DNA from: Oleispirillum naphthae
GTDB lineage: Bacteria; Pseudomonadota; Alphaproteobacteria; Rhodospirillales; Rhodospirillaceae
Length of the DNA: 64,000 bases
Reading direction: 5' to 3'
Assembly: GCA_027864655.1 (NCBI GenBank)
Contig: JAQAZG010000011.1
Location: 11,256 to 75,255, forward strand
Position 1 is the stretch's first letter. Every line of letters starts with the position of its first letter. The position numbers were made by a program, and so were the translations under genes. The notes under the pieces are model-generated. The model saw only the letters and a program-made list of their open reading frames with translations. It did no database searches and had not been told where the DNA came from. Below, piece after piece: positions 49,874 to 58,425 of this stretch.

Positions 49874-50686
49874 ATGGCCCCGGCGTCGATCTTTGCAGAC
49901 CTCCCCCTGACGGAACTCGCGGTGCGGATGGCGGCCACCGCCTTCGTGGTGATCGCGGTGTCGTGGGCGGTGGGCGCGTTCGGGCCGTTCGTCGGCGGGG
50001 CGCTCGCCGGGCTGCCGATCGTGCTCGGGCCCGGCTTCTATTTCCTCGCGATGTCCGCGCCCGCGCCGTTCGTCTTCCGGGCCGCGGCCTATGCCCTGCT
50101 CTCTCTGTGCGCGACGCAGTGCTTCCTGCTCGCCTACATCGTCACCGCGGGCCGGTCGCGGGCGGCGGTCTCCCTGCTTGCCGCGGTGGCGGCGTGGCTG
50201 ACCGCGGCGCTGGCGGTGCGGCTTCTGCCGGGGCAGCCGCTGCCCGCGCTGGCGCTGTTCCTCGCGGTCACCGCCGCGGCCTGGCGCTTCGGCGGGCGCT
50301 TCGTGCGGCGCGACCTCGCGGTGCGGGGGCGGGCGGGGTTTTCCCTGCTGCTGGCGCGCGGGATCATCGCCGGGGTGCTGGTGGCGCTGGTCACCGCCGC
50401 CTCGGCCCGGCTCGGCCCGGCGGTGTCCGGCCTGCTGATGGCGTTCCCCGTGGGGTACACCATGGTGGGTTTCACCCTGCACCAGAAGCTCGGGGCGGCA
50501 AGCGCCGTCGCCATGCTGCACTCGGCGATCACCGGCAGCATCAGCCTCGCCGGGTTCTGCATCGCCCTGGCGCTGACGATTCCCCACTGGTCCGCGGGCG
50601 CGGCGCTGACCGCCGCGCTCGCCACCTCGGCCGCGGTCACCTGCGGCATTCTGCTGCGGCGGCGGGTCTCCCGTCGGGGAGCGTAG
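49874..50686 (+). CDS. Membrane protein of unknown function, about 8 TM segments
   Basis: 270 aa, almost entirely hydrophobic, with about eight segments that appear to form two similar halves: FGPFVGGALAGLPIVLGPGF (about residue 37) and ARLGPAVSGLLMAFPVGYTM (about 178). The repeated G-P-x-x-x-G-x-L-x-x-x-P pattern suggests an internally duplicated transporter. Start after AGGAAAA. I do not recognise the family. It is divergent from the IclR gene and convergent with the hydroxyacid dehydrogenase gene. Confidence 0.75.
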   Translation: MAPASIFADLPLTELAVRMAATAFVVIAVSWAVGAFGPFVGGALAGLPIVLGPGFYFLAMSAPAPFVFRAAAYALLSLCATQCFLLAYIVTAGRSRAAVSLLAAVAAWLTAALAVRLLPGQPLPALALFLAVTAAAWRFGGRFVRRDLAVRGRAGFSLLLARGIIAGVLVALVTAASARLGPAVSGLLMAFPVGYTMVGFTLHQKLGAASAVAMLHSAITGSISLAGFCIALALTIPHWSAGAALTAALATSAAVTCGILLRRRVSRRGA

Positions 50687-50714
50687 AGACCCGCCGCCGC
50701 CGCGGCGGGCCCGG

Positions 50715-51695
50715 TCAGGCGGTCGTCAGCGCCTCGGGGTTGACCACGCAGACCGGGTCCGGCCGCTTGCCGTCGAACACCGTGAGAATGTTCCGCACCG
50801 CCTGCAGCCCCACCCGCGCCGACGCCTCGCGGGTGACTCCGGCGACGTGCGGGGTGACGATGACGTTGGGCAGGCCCCACAGCGGATGCTCGGCCGGGGC
50901 CGGTTCGGTGGCGAAGCTGTCGATCCCCGCCCCGGCGATGACGCCGTCGCGCAGGGCGGCGGCCAGGGCGTTCTCGTCGATCAGCCCGCCGCGTGCGGTG
51001 TTGATGAGGAAGGCGGTGGGCTTCATCGCCGCCAGTTCCGCCGCGCCGATGATGTTGCGGGTGGTCTCGGTGAGCGGGCAGTTGAGGCTGAGCACGTCCG
51101 CCTCGCCCAGCATTTCCGCCAGGGAGCCGACGCGGCGCACCCCTTGCGGCACCGCCTCTTCCGGCACCGCCGGGTCGAAGGCGAGGATGCGCATGGCGAG
51201 CGGCGCGGCGAGCGCCGCGAGGTTGCGGCCGATGCTGCCGAGGCCGACGATGCCCAGGCACTTGCCGGTCAGTTCCATGCCGTTGAAGCCCGGTTTTTCC
51301 CAGCGTCCGGCGCGCAGCCCGGCGTCGAGGGCGAACAGCCGCTTGACCAGGACGTAGATCATCGCCATCGCCATTTCGGCCACCGAGCGGGCGTTGGCGG
51401 CGTGCGCCACCATCACCGGGATGCCGCGCCGCGTCGCCGCGGCGACGTCGATGTTGTTGTAGCCGACGCCGTGCTTGGAGATCGCCTTCAGGCGGTCGGA
51501 CGCGCCGATCACCGCGTCGTCGATCTCCCCCATGCGGACGAGCAGGGCCTCCGGCCGCTCGCGCGCCACCATGGCGGCGAGATCGGCGGGCGTGGTGTAG
51601 GGGGGGACGAAGGCGGCCTCGACCCCCCGCTCGCGCAGCAGCGCCATGGCCTCGTCGGCCAGGGACGGCCCGGTGACGATGATCCGCGCCGACAT
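50715..51695 (-). CDS. D-isomer-specific 2-hydroxyacid dehydrogenase
   Basis: 326 aa, phosphoglycerate-dehydrogenase-like. NAD motif GLGSIGR (about residue 149), catalytic Arg in NTARGG, Glu in DSFATEP and His in VTPHVAG are present. It oxidises or reduces one enantiomer of a 2-hydroxyacid. Last gene of the LDH2-RraA-dehydrogenase run; its start touches the RraA stop. The pairing with an LDH2-family enzyme of opposite stereochemistry resembles the SlcC/ComC pair of sulfolactate metabolism, but no sulfo-lyase gene is seen. Confidence 0.9.
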   Translation of the reverse strand: MSARIIVTGPSLADEAMALLRERGVEAAFVPPYTTPADLAAMVARERPEALLVRMGEIDDAVIGASDRLKAISKHGVGYNNIDVAAATRRGIPVMVAHAANARSVAEMAMAMIYVLVKRLFALDAGLRAGRWEKPGFNGMELTGKCLGIVGLGSIGRNLAALAAPLAMRILAFDPAVPEEAVPQGVRRVGSLAEMLGEADVLSLNCPLTETTRNIIGAAELAAMKPTAFLINTARGGLIDENALAAALRDGVIAGAGIDSFATEPAPAEHPLWGLPNVIVTPHVAGVTREASARVGLQAVRNILTVFDGKRPDPVCVVNPEALTTA

Positions 51696-52396
51696 CAGAG
51701 GTCCTCTCCCTCGCCGAGGACGCCCTTGGCCCGCAGGGTGGCGATCAGCCAGGCGGGATAGATCTCGGAATCCGCGCCGTTGCGGATGGTGTCGAGACGC
51801 TTTTCCTCGGCGGCCAGCTTTTTCCGCGCGCTCTCGATGGCGATCTCCGCCATCGCGGCGGGCACCACCAGCACGCCGTCCGCATCGCCGATGACGATGT
51901 CGCCGGGGTTCACCGGCACGCCGCCGCAGGCGATCGGCAGGTTGACCTGGCCGTCGCCGTCCTTGCCGCCGCCGAGCGGGCAGACGCCGCGGGTGAACAC
52001 CGGAAAGCCGATCTTGACGATGTCCTGGGAGTCGCGCACCGCGCCGTCGATGACCAGGCCGCCCAGCTTCTTGCGCATCGCCACGGTGGTGGTGATCTCG
52101 CCCCAGACGCCGTGGTTGAGGTCGCCGTGGGCGTTGACCACCAGCACGTCGCCCGGCTTGGCGAGCTTGAGCGCGGCGTGGATCATCAGGTTGTCCGCGG
52201 GGTCCACCTCGACGGTGAGGGCCGGGCCGCAGATCGCGGTCTTCGGGTCGAGCGGCTTGATCCCCGAATCCATGATGCGCTGACGGCCCAGTCCGTCGCC
52301 GATCACCGCCACGGCGAACTGCGCCATCGCCGCGATGACGTTCTGCGGCGGGCGTTCGAAATCCGGAACGATGCAGAGACCCGGTCTACCGTACAT
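51695..52396 (-). CDS. RraA-like aldolase/decarboxylase family protein
   Basis: 233 aa. The RraA/HMG aldolase fold with LVIDGAVRDSQDI, whose Arg-Asp pair is the metal/substrate site of 4-hydroxy-4-methyl-2-oxoglutarate aldolase and oxaloacetate decarboxylase, and GDIVIGDADGVLVVPAAM. GAGGAAAA precedes the ATG. The pair to the 2-hydroxyacid dehydrogenases suggests a lyase acting on the oxoacid they make. RNase-E-inhibitor function (E. coli RraA) is unlikely in this context. Confidence 0.85.
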   Translation of the reverse strand: MYGRPGLCIVPDFERPPQNVIAAMAQFAVAVIGDGLGRQRIMDSGIKPLDPKTAICGPALTVEVDPADNLMIHAALKLAKPGDVLVVNAHGDLNHGVWGEITTTVAMRKKLGGLVIDGAVRDSQDIVKIGFPVFTRGVCPLGGGKDGDGQVNLPIACGGVPVNPGDIVIGDADGVLVVPAAMAEIAIESARKKLAAEEKRLDTIRNGADSEIYPAWLIATLRAKGVLGEGEDL

Positions 52397-52440
52397 GATG
52401 TTTTCCTCCCTCTTGACCAGACTTGACGAAAAAAACCGTT

Positions 52441-53499
52441 TCAGAACGCGGCCACCTTGTCCGGCGGCTCGCCGCGCGCCATGGCTTCGATCGCCGCGAA
52501 TTCCGCGGCTTCCAGCGGGATGCCGCGGGCGGTGCGGTCCGCCAGGGTGCGCGCCTCGACCTCGCCGGGGATGAGCACCGGCGCGGCGGGGTCGAAGGGC
52601 GGGGTTTCCGCCATCAGGCGGCAGAGCGTCTCGATGCGGTCGCCGTAGGCGTCGCGGCCGAGCAGCCGCGCCGGGTCGAGCGCGATGAAGAAGTGGCAAA
52701 CCCCCTGCGGCTCCCTGGCCTGCTGGAACAGCGAGCGCACCTCGGGGGAGACCGCGCCGCCGGTGAGAACCCCGGCGAGAATGTCCACGGCGAGCGCCAG
52801 GCCGTATCCCTTGTGCCCGCCGATCGGCAGGACGAAGCCCTTGAGCCCTTCCAGAGGGTCGGTGGTGGGGCGGCCTTCGGCGTCGAGCGCCCAGCCGGGC
52901 GGGATCGCCTCGCCGCGCTGCTGCGCCAGGCGCATCTTGCCGCGCGCCGCAACCGAGAGCGCGATGTCGAGGATGAACGGCGGCGCGCCGCGGCGCGGCG
53001 CTCCCAGGCCGATCGGATTGTTGCCGATCCGCACCTCGCGTCCGCCCCAGGGGGCCATGGTGGCGAACGCGGTGCTGCCCAGGAGGCAGATCATTCCGGC
53101 CTCCGCCGCACGGCGCGCGTAGGGGGCTAGCGCGCCGAAGTGCTGGCTGTTGCGGCAACCGACGTAGGCGATGCCGGTTTCCGCCGCGATTTCGAGGGCG
53201 GTGGAGAGCCCCCGCACGCCGACCACCGGGCCGAGGCCGCCTCCGCCATCGACCAGGGCGGTGGCCGGGGCGGTGCGGTCGATACGGATCGTCGGGGCGG
53301 GGGCGAACACGCCGTCGCGGAGGCGCGCCACATAGGGGCCGAGGCGGCGCACCCCGTGGGTGCCGATTCCCTGCAAGTCGGCGGAGACCAGAATTTCCGC
53401 CGCCGTGGCGGCGTCGGAGGCGGGCACGCCGACGCGTTCGAAGGCGGTGCGCACCAGGCGCAGGAGATCTCCGGAAGCGATGTGCAGGGTGTCCGGCAT
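52441..53499 (-). CDS. LDH2/malate dehydrogenase (MDH2) family oxidoreductase
   Basis: 352 aa. This NAD(P)-dependent family is unrelated to classical LDH. GTHGVRRLGPYVARLRDG (about residue 46, with the catalytic His), CRNSQHFGALAPYARRA (about 114), GNNPIGLGAPR and GGHKGYGLALAVDILAG are diagnostic. Substrates include malate, sulfolactate, ureidoglycolate and 2,3-diketogulonate. First gene of the three-gene operon, divergent from the LysR regulator. Confidence 0.92.
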   Translation of the reverse strand: MPDTLHIASGDLLRLVRTAFERVGVPASDAATAAEILVSADLQGIGTHGVRRLGPYVARLRDGVFAPAPTIRIDRTAPATALVDGGGGLGPVVGVRGLSTALEIAAETGIAYVGCRNSQHFGALAPYARRAAEAGMICLLGSTAFATMAPWGGREVRIGNNPIGLGAPRRGAPPFILDIALSVAARGKMRLAQQRGEAIPPGWALDAEGRPTTDPLEGLKGFVLPIGGHKGYGLALAVDILAGVLTGGAVSPEVRSLFQQAREPQGVCHFFIALDPARLLGRDAYGDRIETLCRLMAETPPFDPAAPVLIPGEVEARTLADRTARGIPLEAAEFAAIEAMARGEPPDKVAAF

Positions 53500-53688
53500 G
53501 CCGGTTGTCCTTTGTGTGGCCGGGCGCCATCCGGTCCCGATGCGGCGGGTCCGGAGTCCGGTGGACTTATATAGTCAAAAACAAATATAGAAACCAACAA
53601 TACAAGGCAAAGTTATGTCTCTCTCTATAGAGAAGTAATATATGATGAGTCTATCAACGCTATTGACTTCCTGAAAGATCAGAATCAT

Positions 53689-53723
53689 CATGATCAGGAT
53701 TAGATTGTCTAATCATGATCATG
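53689..53723. promoter_or_regulatory. Inverted repeat in the LDH2-LysR divergent region
   Basis: CATGATCAGGATTAGA (53689-53704) faces TCTAATCATGATCATG (53708-53723), 16-base arms, one mismatch, 3-base centre, 58 bases before the LysR start. Positioned as expected for a LysR binding site in an AT-rich intergenic region of about 280 bases. Confidence 0.6.
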
Positions 53724-53780
53724 GCATGGCGTGGGGGCGTGTCGGAACCGGTCGGCGGACCGCAAGCGGGATGAACGCCA

Positions 53781-54668
53781 GTGGACATCAGACAACTCAA
53801 GACCCTGATCGCCATCGCCGATCACGGCACCTTCGGGGCCGCCGCCGACGCGGTGGGCCTCACCCAGTCGGCGGTGAGCCAGCACGTGCGCTCGATCGAG
53901 GGCGACCTGCAGATCAAGCTGTTCGACCGCACGCAGCGGCCGCCGATGCTGACGGTGCAGGGCCAGGCCCTGGTCGAGGCGGCGCGCCAACTGGTCAGCA
54001 GCTACGACGAGATCGTCCACGCCCTGGTGGGCGGGCGGCTCACCGGCACCCTGCATCTCGGGGTGATGCGCACCAGCGTCACCGGCGGGCTGCCGGAGGC
54101 CCTGGTGAGCCTGCGCGAGCGCTTTCCCGAACTGCGCATCCACGTGATCACCGGCGACACCTCGGAACTGCCGGGCATGGTGCTCGCCGGACGTCTCGAC
54201 GCGGCGATCATTCCCGACCAGGTGGAGGGCAACGACTACCGCTGGAAGCCGTTCGCCCGCGAGCCGATGCGGGTGATCGCCCCCGTGTGGGCGGAGGGCG
54301 TGACCGACCGGGAGATTCTGGAGAACTATCCCTACATCCGCTTCAGCCGCCCGGTGCCCTCGGCGCGCTCGATCGATCAGGAGATCCGCCGCCGCAACAT
54401 CCAGGTTTCCGAGGTCATGGCGATCGATTCCTTCGCCGGCATCATGGTGATGGTGGCGAGCGGCCTCGGCGTTTCGGTGATGCCGCAGCAGATCGGCGAG
54501 CCGCCGTTCCCCGAAGGGGTGCGCCACGTCGCCTTCGGCGACCCGCCGATCACCCGCACCGTCGGCCTCATCGACAAGTGCGGCGGCGGCAAGTCGCAGC
54601 TGGTGGACGCGCTGCACGACGAGCTGTGGCGGCTTTCCGGCTATCCGGATTTCGGCGCGGGCGGCTGA
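53781..54668 (+). CDS. LysR family transcriptional regulator
   Basis: 295 aa from a GTG. N-terminal winged helix (residues 1-60: DIRQLKTLIAIADHGTFGAA then VGLTQSAVSQHVRSIE) and a periplasmic-binding-protein-like effector domain (TLHLGVMRTSVTG to the C terminus). Divergent from the LDH2-RraA-dehydrogenase operon and convergent with tctA, it probably activates the former and perhaps the linked TctABC in response to their acid substrate. Confidence 0.92.
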   Translation: MDIRQLKTLIAIADHGTFGAAADAVGLTQSAVSQHVRSIEGDLQIKLFDRTQRPPMLTVQGQALVEAARQLVSSYDEIVHALVGGRLTGTLHLGVMRTSVTGGLPEALVSLRERFPELRIHVITGDTSELPGMVLAGRLDAAIIPDQVEGNDYRWKPFAREPMRVIAPVWAEGVTDREILENYPYIRFSRPVPSARSIDQEIRRRNIQVSEVMAIDSFAGIMVMVASGLGVSVMPQQIGEPPFPEGVRHVAFGDPPITRTVGLIDKCGGGKSQLVDALHDELWRLSGYPDFGAGG

Positions 54669-54709
54669 GGCGCCGCCCGCACCCCGGAGGAAGCGGAGCA
54701 GGGCAGTGC

Positions 54710-56233
54710 TCACGGCTGTCCTCCGGCATGGTTGCGCCGCGCCGCCTTGCGCCTGGCGAGGCGGCCGCCGATCAGCGGCCACAGGAACACCGCCGCGATC
54801 AGGGCGATGATCACCAGGCAGATCGGCCGCGTCCACAGGATCGACCAGTCGGACCGGCTCATCCTGAGCGACAGGCGCAGGTTGAACTCCGCGTACTCGC
54901 CGAGGATGAGGCCGAGCACCGCAGGCGCCAGCGGCATGCCCAGGCGCTCCATGGCGTAGCCGACGAGGCCGAAGCCGAACATCAGGTAGACGTCGAACAT
55001 CCGGGTGTTGATCGCGTAGACGCCCACCACCATCAGGCTCAGCACCATGGCGGCGAGGATCGGCCGCGGCAGGTGCAGCACCTTGGCGAAGATGCGGGTC
55101 GCCAGGGTGCCGCCGAAGGCGAGCAGCAGGGCGGCGGAGATGAACAGCTGGATCATGAAGCCGTAGACCACCTGGGGATGCTCGCGGAAGAGCATCGGCC
55201 CCGGCTGCATGCCGTGGATCAACAGGCCGCCGAGCACCAGCGCGGCCACCGGAGTGCCCGGAATGCCCAGGGTGAGGGCGGGGATCATCGCGGCGGCGGT
55301 GTCGGCGTTGTTGGCGACTTCGGCGGCGGCGACGCCCTCCGGGTTGCCCTGGCCCCAGGAGTCGGGGTCCTTGGCGGCGCGCTTGCCCTCGTTGTAGCTG
55401 AGGAAGGCGGCGAGCGAGCCGCCCGCGCCGGGCAGGATGCCGACGAAGATGCCGATCAGCGAGCCGCGCACCCAGGTCTTCCAGTAGCCGAGCATCTTGG
55501 GGATCGAGGAGAGCAGGCTGCCCGCGAGCTTGCGGCTGCCGACCACCGCCATCTTGAGGTCCGCGTCCTCGAGCAGTCCGAACGCCGGGGGCAGGGCGTA
55601 GAGGCCGACCAGCAGCACCACGATGTTCACCCCTTCCGCCAGTTCCAGATAGCCGAAGGTGAAGCGGTCGTAGCCGGTGATGTTGTCCACCCCGGCGAGC
55701 GAGACGATGAGGCCGATGCAGGCGCTGAGCAGGCCCTTGACCGGGTCCTTGCCCATCAGGAGCGCGATGCTGGCCAACCCGAACACCGCGACCCAGAACA
55801 CCTCCGGCGGGCCGAAGGCGAGGGTGATGCGGGCCAAGGGGGGGGCGAGCAGCATCAGGGAGAGCGCGCTCACCATGCCGCCGATGGCCGACGAGACCAC
55901 GGCGACGTGCAGCGCCTCGCCGGCGCGGCCGCTCATCGCCATCGGGTAGCCGTCGAAGCTGGTGGCCACCGCGGCGGGGGTGCCGGGAATGCGCAGCAGC
56001 ACCGCGGAGATCGAGCCGCCGTACATCGCGCCGTTGTAGATGCCCGCCATCATGCCGAGCGCCACCAGCGGGTCGAGGCCGAAGGTGAAGGGAATGAGCA
56101 CGGAAATCGCCATGGTGGCGCCGAGGCCGGGCATCGCGCCGACGAAAATGCCCATCACCACGCCGACGACGATGGAAACGAGGTTGGCGGTCTGCAGCAC
56201 CGCGGGCAGGGCTTCGATCAGTGCGTCAAACAT
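54710..56233 (-). CDS. tctA: Tripartite tricarboxylate transporter TctA (second system)
   Basis: 507 aa TctA with about 12 membrane segments; GAMPGLGATMAISVLIPFTF near residue 32 and GILPGAGGSLAAFLSYNEGK near 265 mark the two repeats. It overlaps tctB by 8 bases. Linked by position to the LysR gene and the hydroxyacid dehydrogenase operon, so it is a candidate importer for that pathway. Confidence 0.93.
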   Translation of the reverse strand: MFDALIEALPAVLQTANLVSIVVGVVMGIFVGAMPGLGATMAISVLIPFTFGLDPLVALGMMAGIYNGAMYGGSISAVLLRIPGTPAAVATSFDGYPMAMSGRAGEALHVAVVSSAIGGMVSALSLMLLAPPLARITLAFGPPEVFWVAVFGLASIALLMGKDPVKGLLSACIGLIVSLAGVDNITGYDRFTFGYLELAEGVNIVVLLVGLYALPPAFGLLEDADLKMAVVGSRKLAGSLLSSIPKMLGYWKTWVRGSLIGIFVGILPGAGGSLAAFLSYNEGKRAAKDPDSWGQGNPEGVAAAEVANNADTAAAMIPALTLGIPGTPVAALVLGGLLIHGMQPGPMLFREHPQVVYGFMIQLFISAALLLAFGGTLATRIFAKVLHLPRPILAAMVLSLMVVGVYAINTRMFDVYLMFGFGLVGYAMERLGMPLAPAVLGLILGEYAEFNLRLSLRMSRSDWSILWTRPICLVIIALIAAVFLWPLIGGRLARRKAARRNHAGGQP

Positions 56234-56726
56234 GGCCGGTCCCCCGAATGAGCCGCAGGAGAAGCTCCGGCGGGAACTGGTAGTTCATGGCGGCTCCGAA
56301 GATCAGCGCCATCCCGGCGATGAAGACCGCGGTGGAGATGGCGATGGCCAGGGGTTTGCGGTAGCCGAACACCACCGAGACGGCGGGCACCAGGATCGCC
56401 GTCGAGGTGTAGAAGCCGATGGTGTTGATCCCGGCGACGTAGACGCCGGTCATGCCGCAGGCGATGAGGAAGCGCCGCCGGTTCTTGAAGAACCGCAGCG
56501 GGGCATCCCCCGCGCGGCTCTTGGCCAAGCCTTGTGCGATCATCAGAACGCCGAGAATGGACGCCAGCCCGAGCACCATCTGCGGAAAGATCGCCGAGGT
56601 CGCGGGCAGCTCCAGGGTCTGCCACTCCAGGAACAGGCAGACGCCGATGGTGACGAGCCCGCCCACGGCGTCGGGATTACCGAAACGCCGCCGCCACTCC
56701 GAATTCATTCGAACCTCCCAAGGCAA
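56226..56726 (-). CDS. tctB: Tripartite tricarboxylate transporter TctB (second system)
   Basis: 166 aa with four predicted membrane segments; the GLVTIGVCLFLEWQTLELPA opening and FPQMVLGLASILGVLMIAQG are TctB-like. Small membrane subunit between tctC and tctA in the same operon. Confidence 0.87.
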   Translation of the reverse strand: MPWEVRMNSEWRRRFGNPDAVGGLVTIGVCLFLEWQTLELPATSAIFPQMVLGLASILGVLMIAQGLAKSRAGDAPLRFFKNRRRFLIACGMTGVYVAGINTIGFYTSTAILVPAVSVVFGYRKPLAIAISTAVFIAGMALIFGAAMNYQFPPELLLRLIRGTGHV

Positions 56727-56781
56727 CGATCACAACGGGACGGAGCGGCGCGGCCTGCGGCCGCTCCGCCCCGGGGTCGGC

Positions 56782-57735
56782 TCACTTTTTCCAGGGATCG
56801 GTGCGCCACACCTCGCCGATGAAGTCGGATTGCTTCTTCACGAAGGCCTTGTACTTTTCGCCGGGCAGAATGCGGAGGACGAGCCCCTGCTTCTTCGCGA
56901 TCTCCTGGAAGGCCGGGTCGTCGTAGGTCGCCTTGATCGCGGCGATGTACTTGTCGCGGATCGCGTCGGGAAGGCCCTTGGGGCCGACGAAGCCGCGCGT
57001 GCCGCTCATTTCCACGTCATAGCCCTGCTCGCGCGCCGTCGGGCGTCCCGGCGCCAGGTCGGAGCGCGCCTCGCCCATGATGCCGAGCACGAGGAGGTCG
57101 TTGTCGTAGCCGTGAATCTCGCTGATGTTGATGCCGGCCACGTCCACATGGCCGCCCATCACCGCGGCGCGGCAGGGGGCGGTGCTGTTGAAGGGAATGA
57201 AGGTGAAGGTGACGCCGGCGGCGCGGGCGAGTTGCAGCCCGGCCAGATGGTCGTCGCCGCCGAGGCCGGAAATGCCGTAGGTCACGCCGCCCGGGTCCTT
57301 CTTCGCCTTGTCGAGAACCTGCTTGAGGCTGGAATAGACGCCCTTCTTCGCCACCACGATGTTGGTGTCATCGACGATGTTGGCGAGATAGGTGAAGCTG
57401 TCGATGGTGTAGGCCGCCTTGCGGTCGTAGGTGCGGGCCACGGTTCCCGGCAGGTTGAGGTTGCCGATGGTGTAGCCGTCGGGGTCCGCCTGCGCGAGCT
57501 GGGTGATCGCCACCTGGCCGCCGGCGCCGGGAACGTTCTTGACCACCACCGTGGCCTTGCCGCCCAGATACTTCTCGATGAAGGGCGCCATGGCGCGCGC
57601 CATGATGTCGGTGCTGCCGCCCGCCGCATATCCGATGAGCATGGTGACGTCGCGGTCGGGGAATTCTGCCTGAGCCGGTTGCGACATCAAGGCAAGTGCA
57701 AAAGGAATCGCGGCAATAATTTTATTGTACTTCAT
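56782..57735 (-). CDS. tctC: Tripartite tricarboxylate transporter binding protein TctC (second system)
   Basis: 317 aa. Signal peptide residues 1-23 (ending QPAQA), then EFPDRDVTMLIGYAAGGSTD, the TctC opening with the GGSTD ligand loop, and FVGPKGLPDAIRDK near 236. Periplasmic binding protein for the second TctAB. First gene of this leftward operon. Confidence 0.92.
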   Translation of the reverse strand: MKYNKIIAAIPFALALMSQPAQAEFPDRDVTMLIGYAAGGSTDIMARAMAPFIEKYLGGKATVVVKNVPGAGGQVAITQLAQADPDGYTIGNLNLPGTVARTYDRKAAYTIDSFTYLANIVDDTNIVVAKKGVYSSLKQVLDKAKKDPGGVTYGISGLGGDDHLAGLQLARAAGVTFTFIPFNSTAPCRAAVMGGHVDVAGINISEIHGYDNDLLVLGIMGEARSDLAPGRPTAREQGYDVEMSGTRGFVGPKGLPDAIRDKYIAAIKATYDDPAFQEIAKKQGLVLRILPGEKYKAFVKKQSDFIGEVWRTDPWKK

Positions 57736-58137
57736 GTTGTCTTTTTACCTCCCTTGAAGTATTTGAGATATTTCTCAGGCTCTCCTTGATATTATTCGTT
57801 AATCTTAGATTAAGAGGCAGGAATGCGGGGAAGTCAAACTTATAAAATTTGCAATATGTATTAGGAAAATTTCTGATGATTGCGGGAAGCGCCGCCTGCC
57901 GGTCATTTTCAATAAGAAATCAGCAGGTTCCTCCGGGCTTTCCGTGCGCCCCGTTGTCGGGGCGCGCCTTCTGCCGCCGCGGCTCGGACCCGCCGCCAGT
58001 AGGTATTTTCCGAGTCTATCGTAATGGTTCCGCCGACCCATAATCATAGACTGCTTCCCCTGGTATCCAGACTGTCCGATCTGCCGTCGCGGCCGGGGTA
58101 AGCTGTGCGGCGGCCGACTCAACAGCGGGTTTACTCG
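57736..58137. promoter_or_regulatory. Upstream region of the second tctCBA operon
   Basis: About 400 bases with no convincing gene. TTAATCT-T-AGATTAA (57799-57813) is a 15-base odd palindrome 64 bases before the tctC start and could be a regulator site. GCGCCCC/GGGGCGC (57946-57952/57959-57965) is a hairpin of unknown role. Confidence 0.45.
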
Positions 58138-58287
58138 ATGAATTTAAATTCCTTCATGGTCGCACCGGTCGTCGCCTTGGTGGCCGGTATCCTTATCCTG
58201 GTTAGGCCGGAATTGCTCAGCTACATCGTCGCGGTCTACCTGATCATCGTCGGTGTGCTTGGGCTGGCCCCTCATTTTCTGCATTGA
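58138..58287 (+). CDS. DUF3096-like small membrane protein
   Basis: 49 aa with two hydrophobic segments: MVAPVVALVAGILILVRPEL then LSYIVAVYLIIVGVLGL. The pattern AGILIL-P-LL-YIVA-YLI-VG-LGL matches small proteins of the DUF3096 type. Function unknown. Stand-alone gene. Confidence 0.75.
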   Translation: MNLNSFMVAPVVALVAGILILVRPELLSYIVAVYLIIVGVLGLAPHFLH

Positions 58288-58425
58288 GCCGCCAGCGCAA
58301 TCAGACTGCTCCCCGCCAAGGCGAACCAACGGCACTCCACTGAAGCAGGGCGGGCCTGAGCTGCTCCCGAGTCTGCGGGCGCCCTTTTGGTAAAGCCCCA
58401 GCCGCTCACCCACAGGAGAATGAAA

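Noticed and set aside
57849-58043. 64-codon plus-strand frame in the tctC upstream region
   Set aside because: No ribosome site, no hydropathy or composition pattern of a real protein, and it crosses a hairpin.
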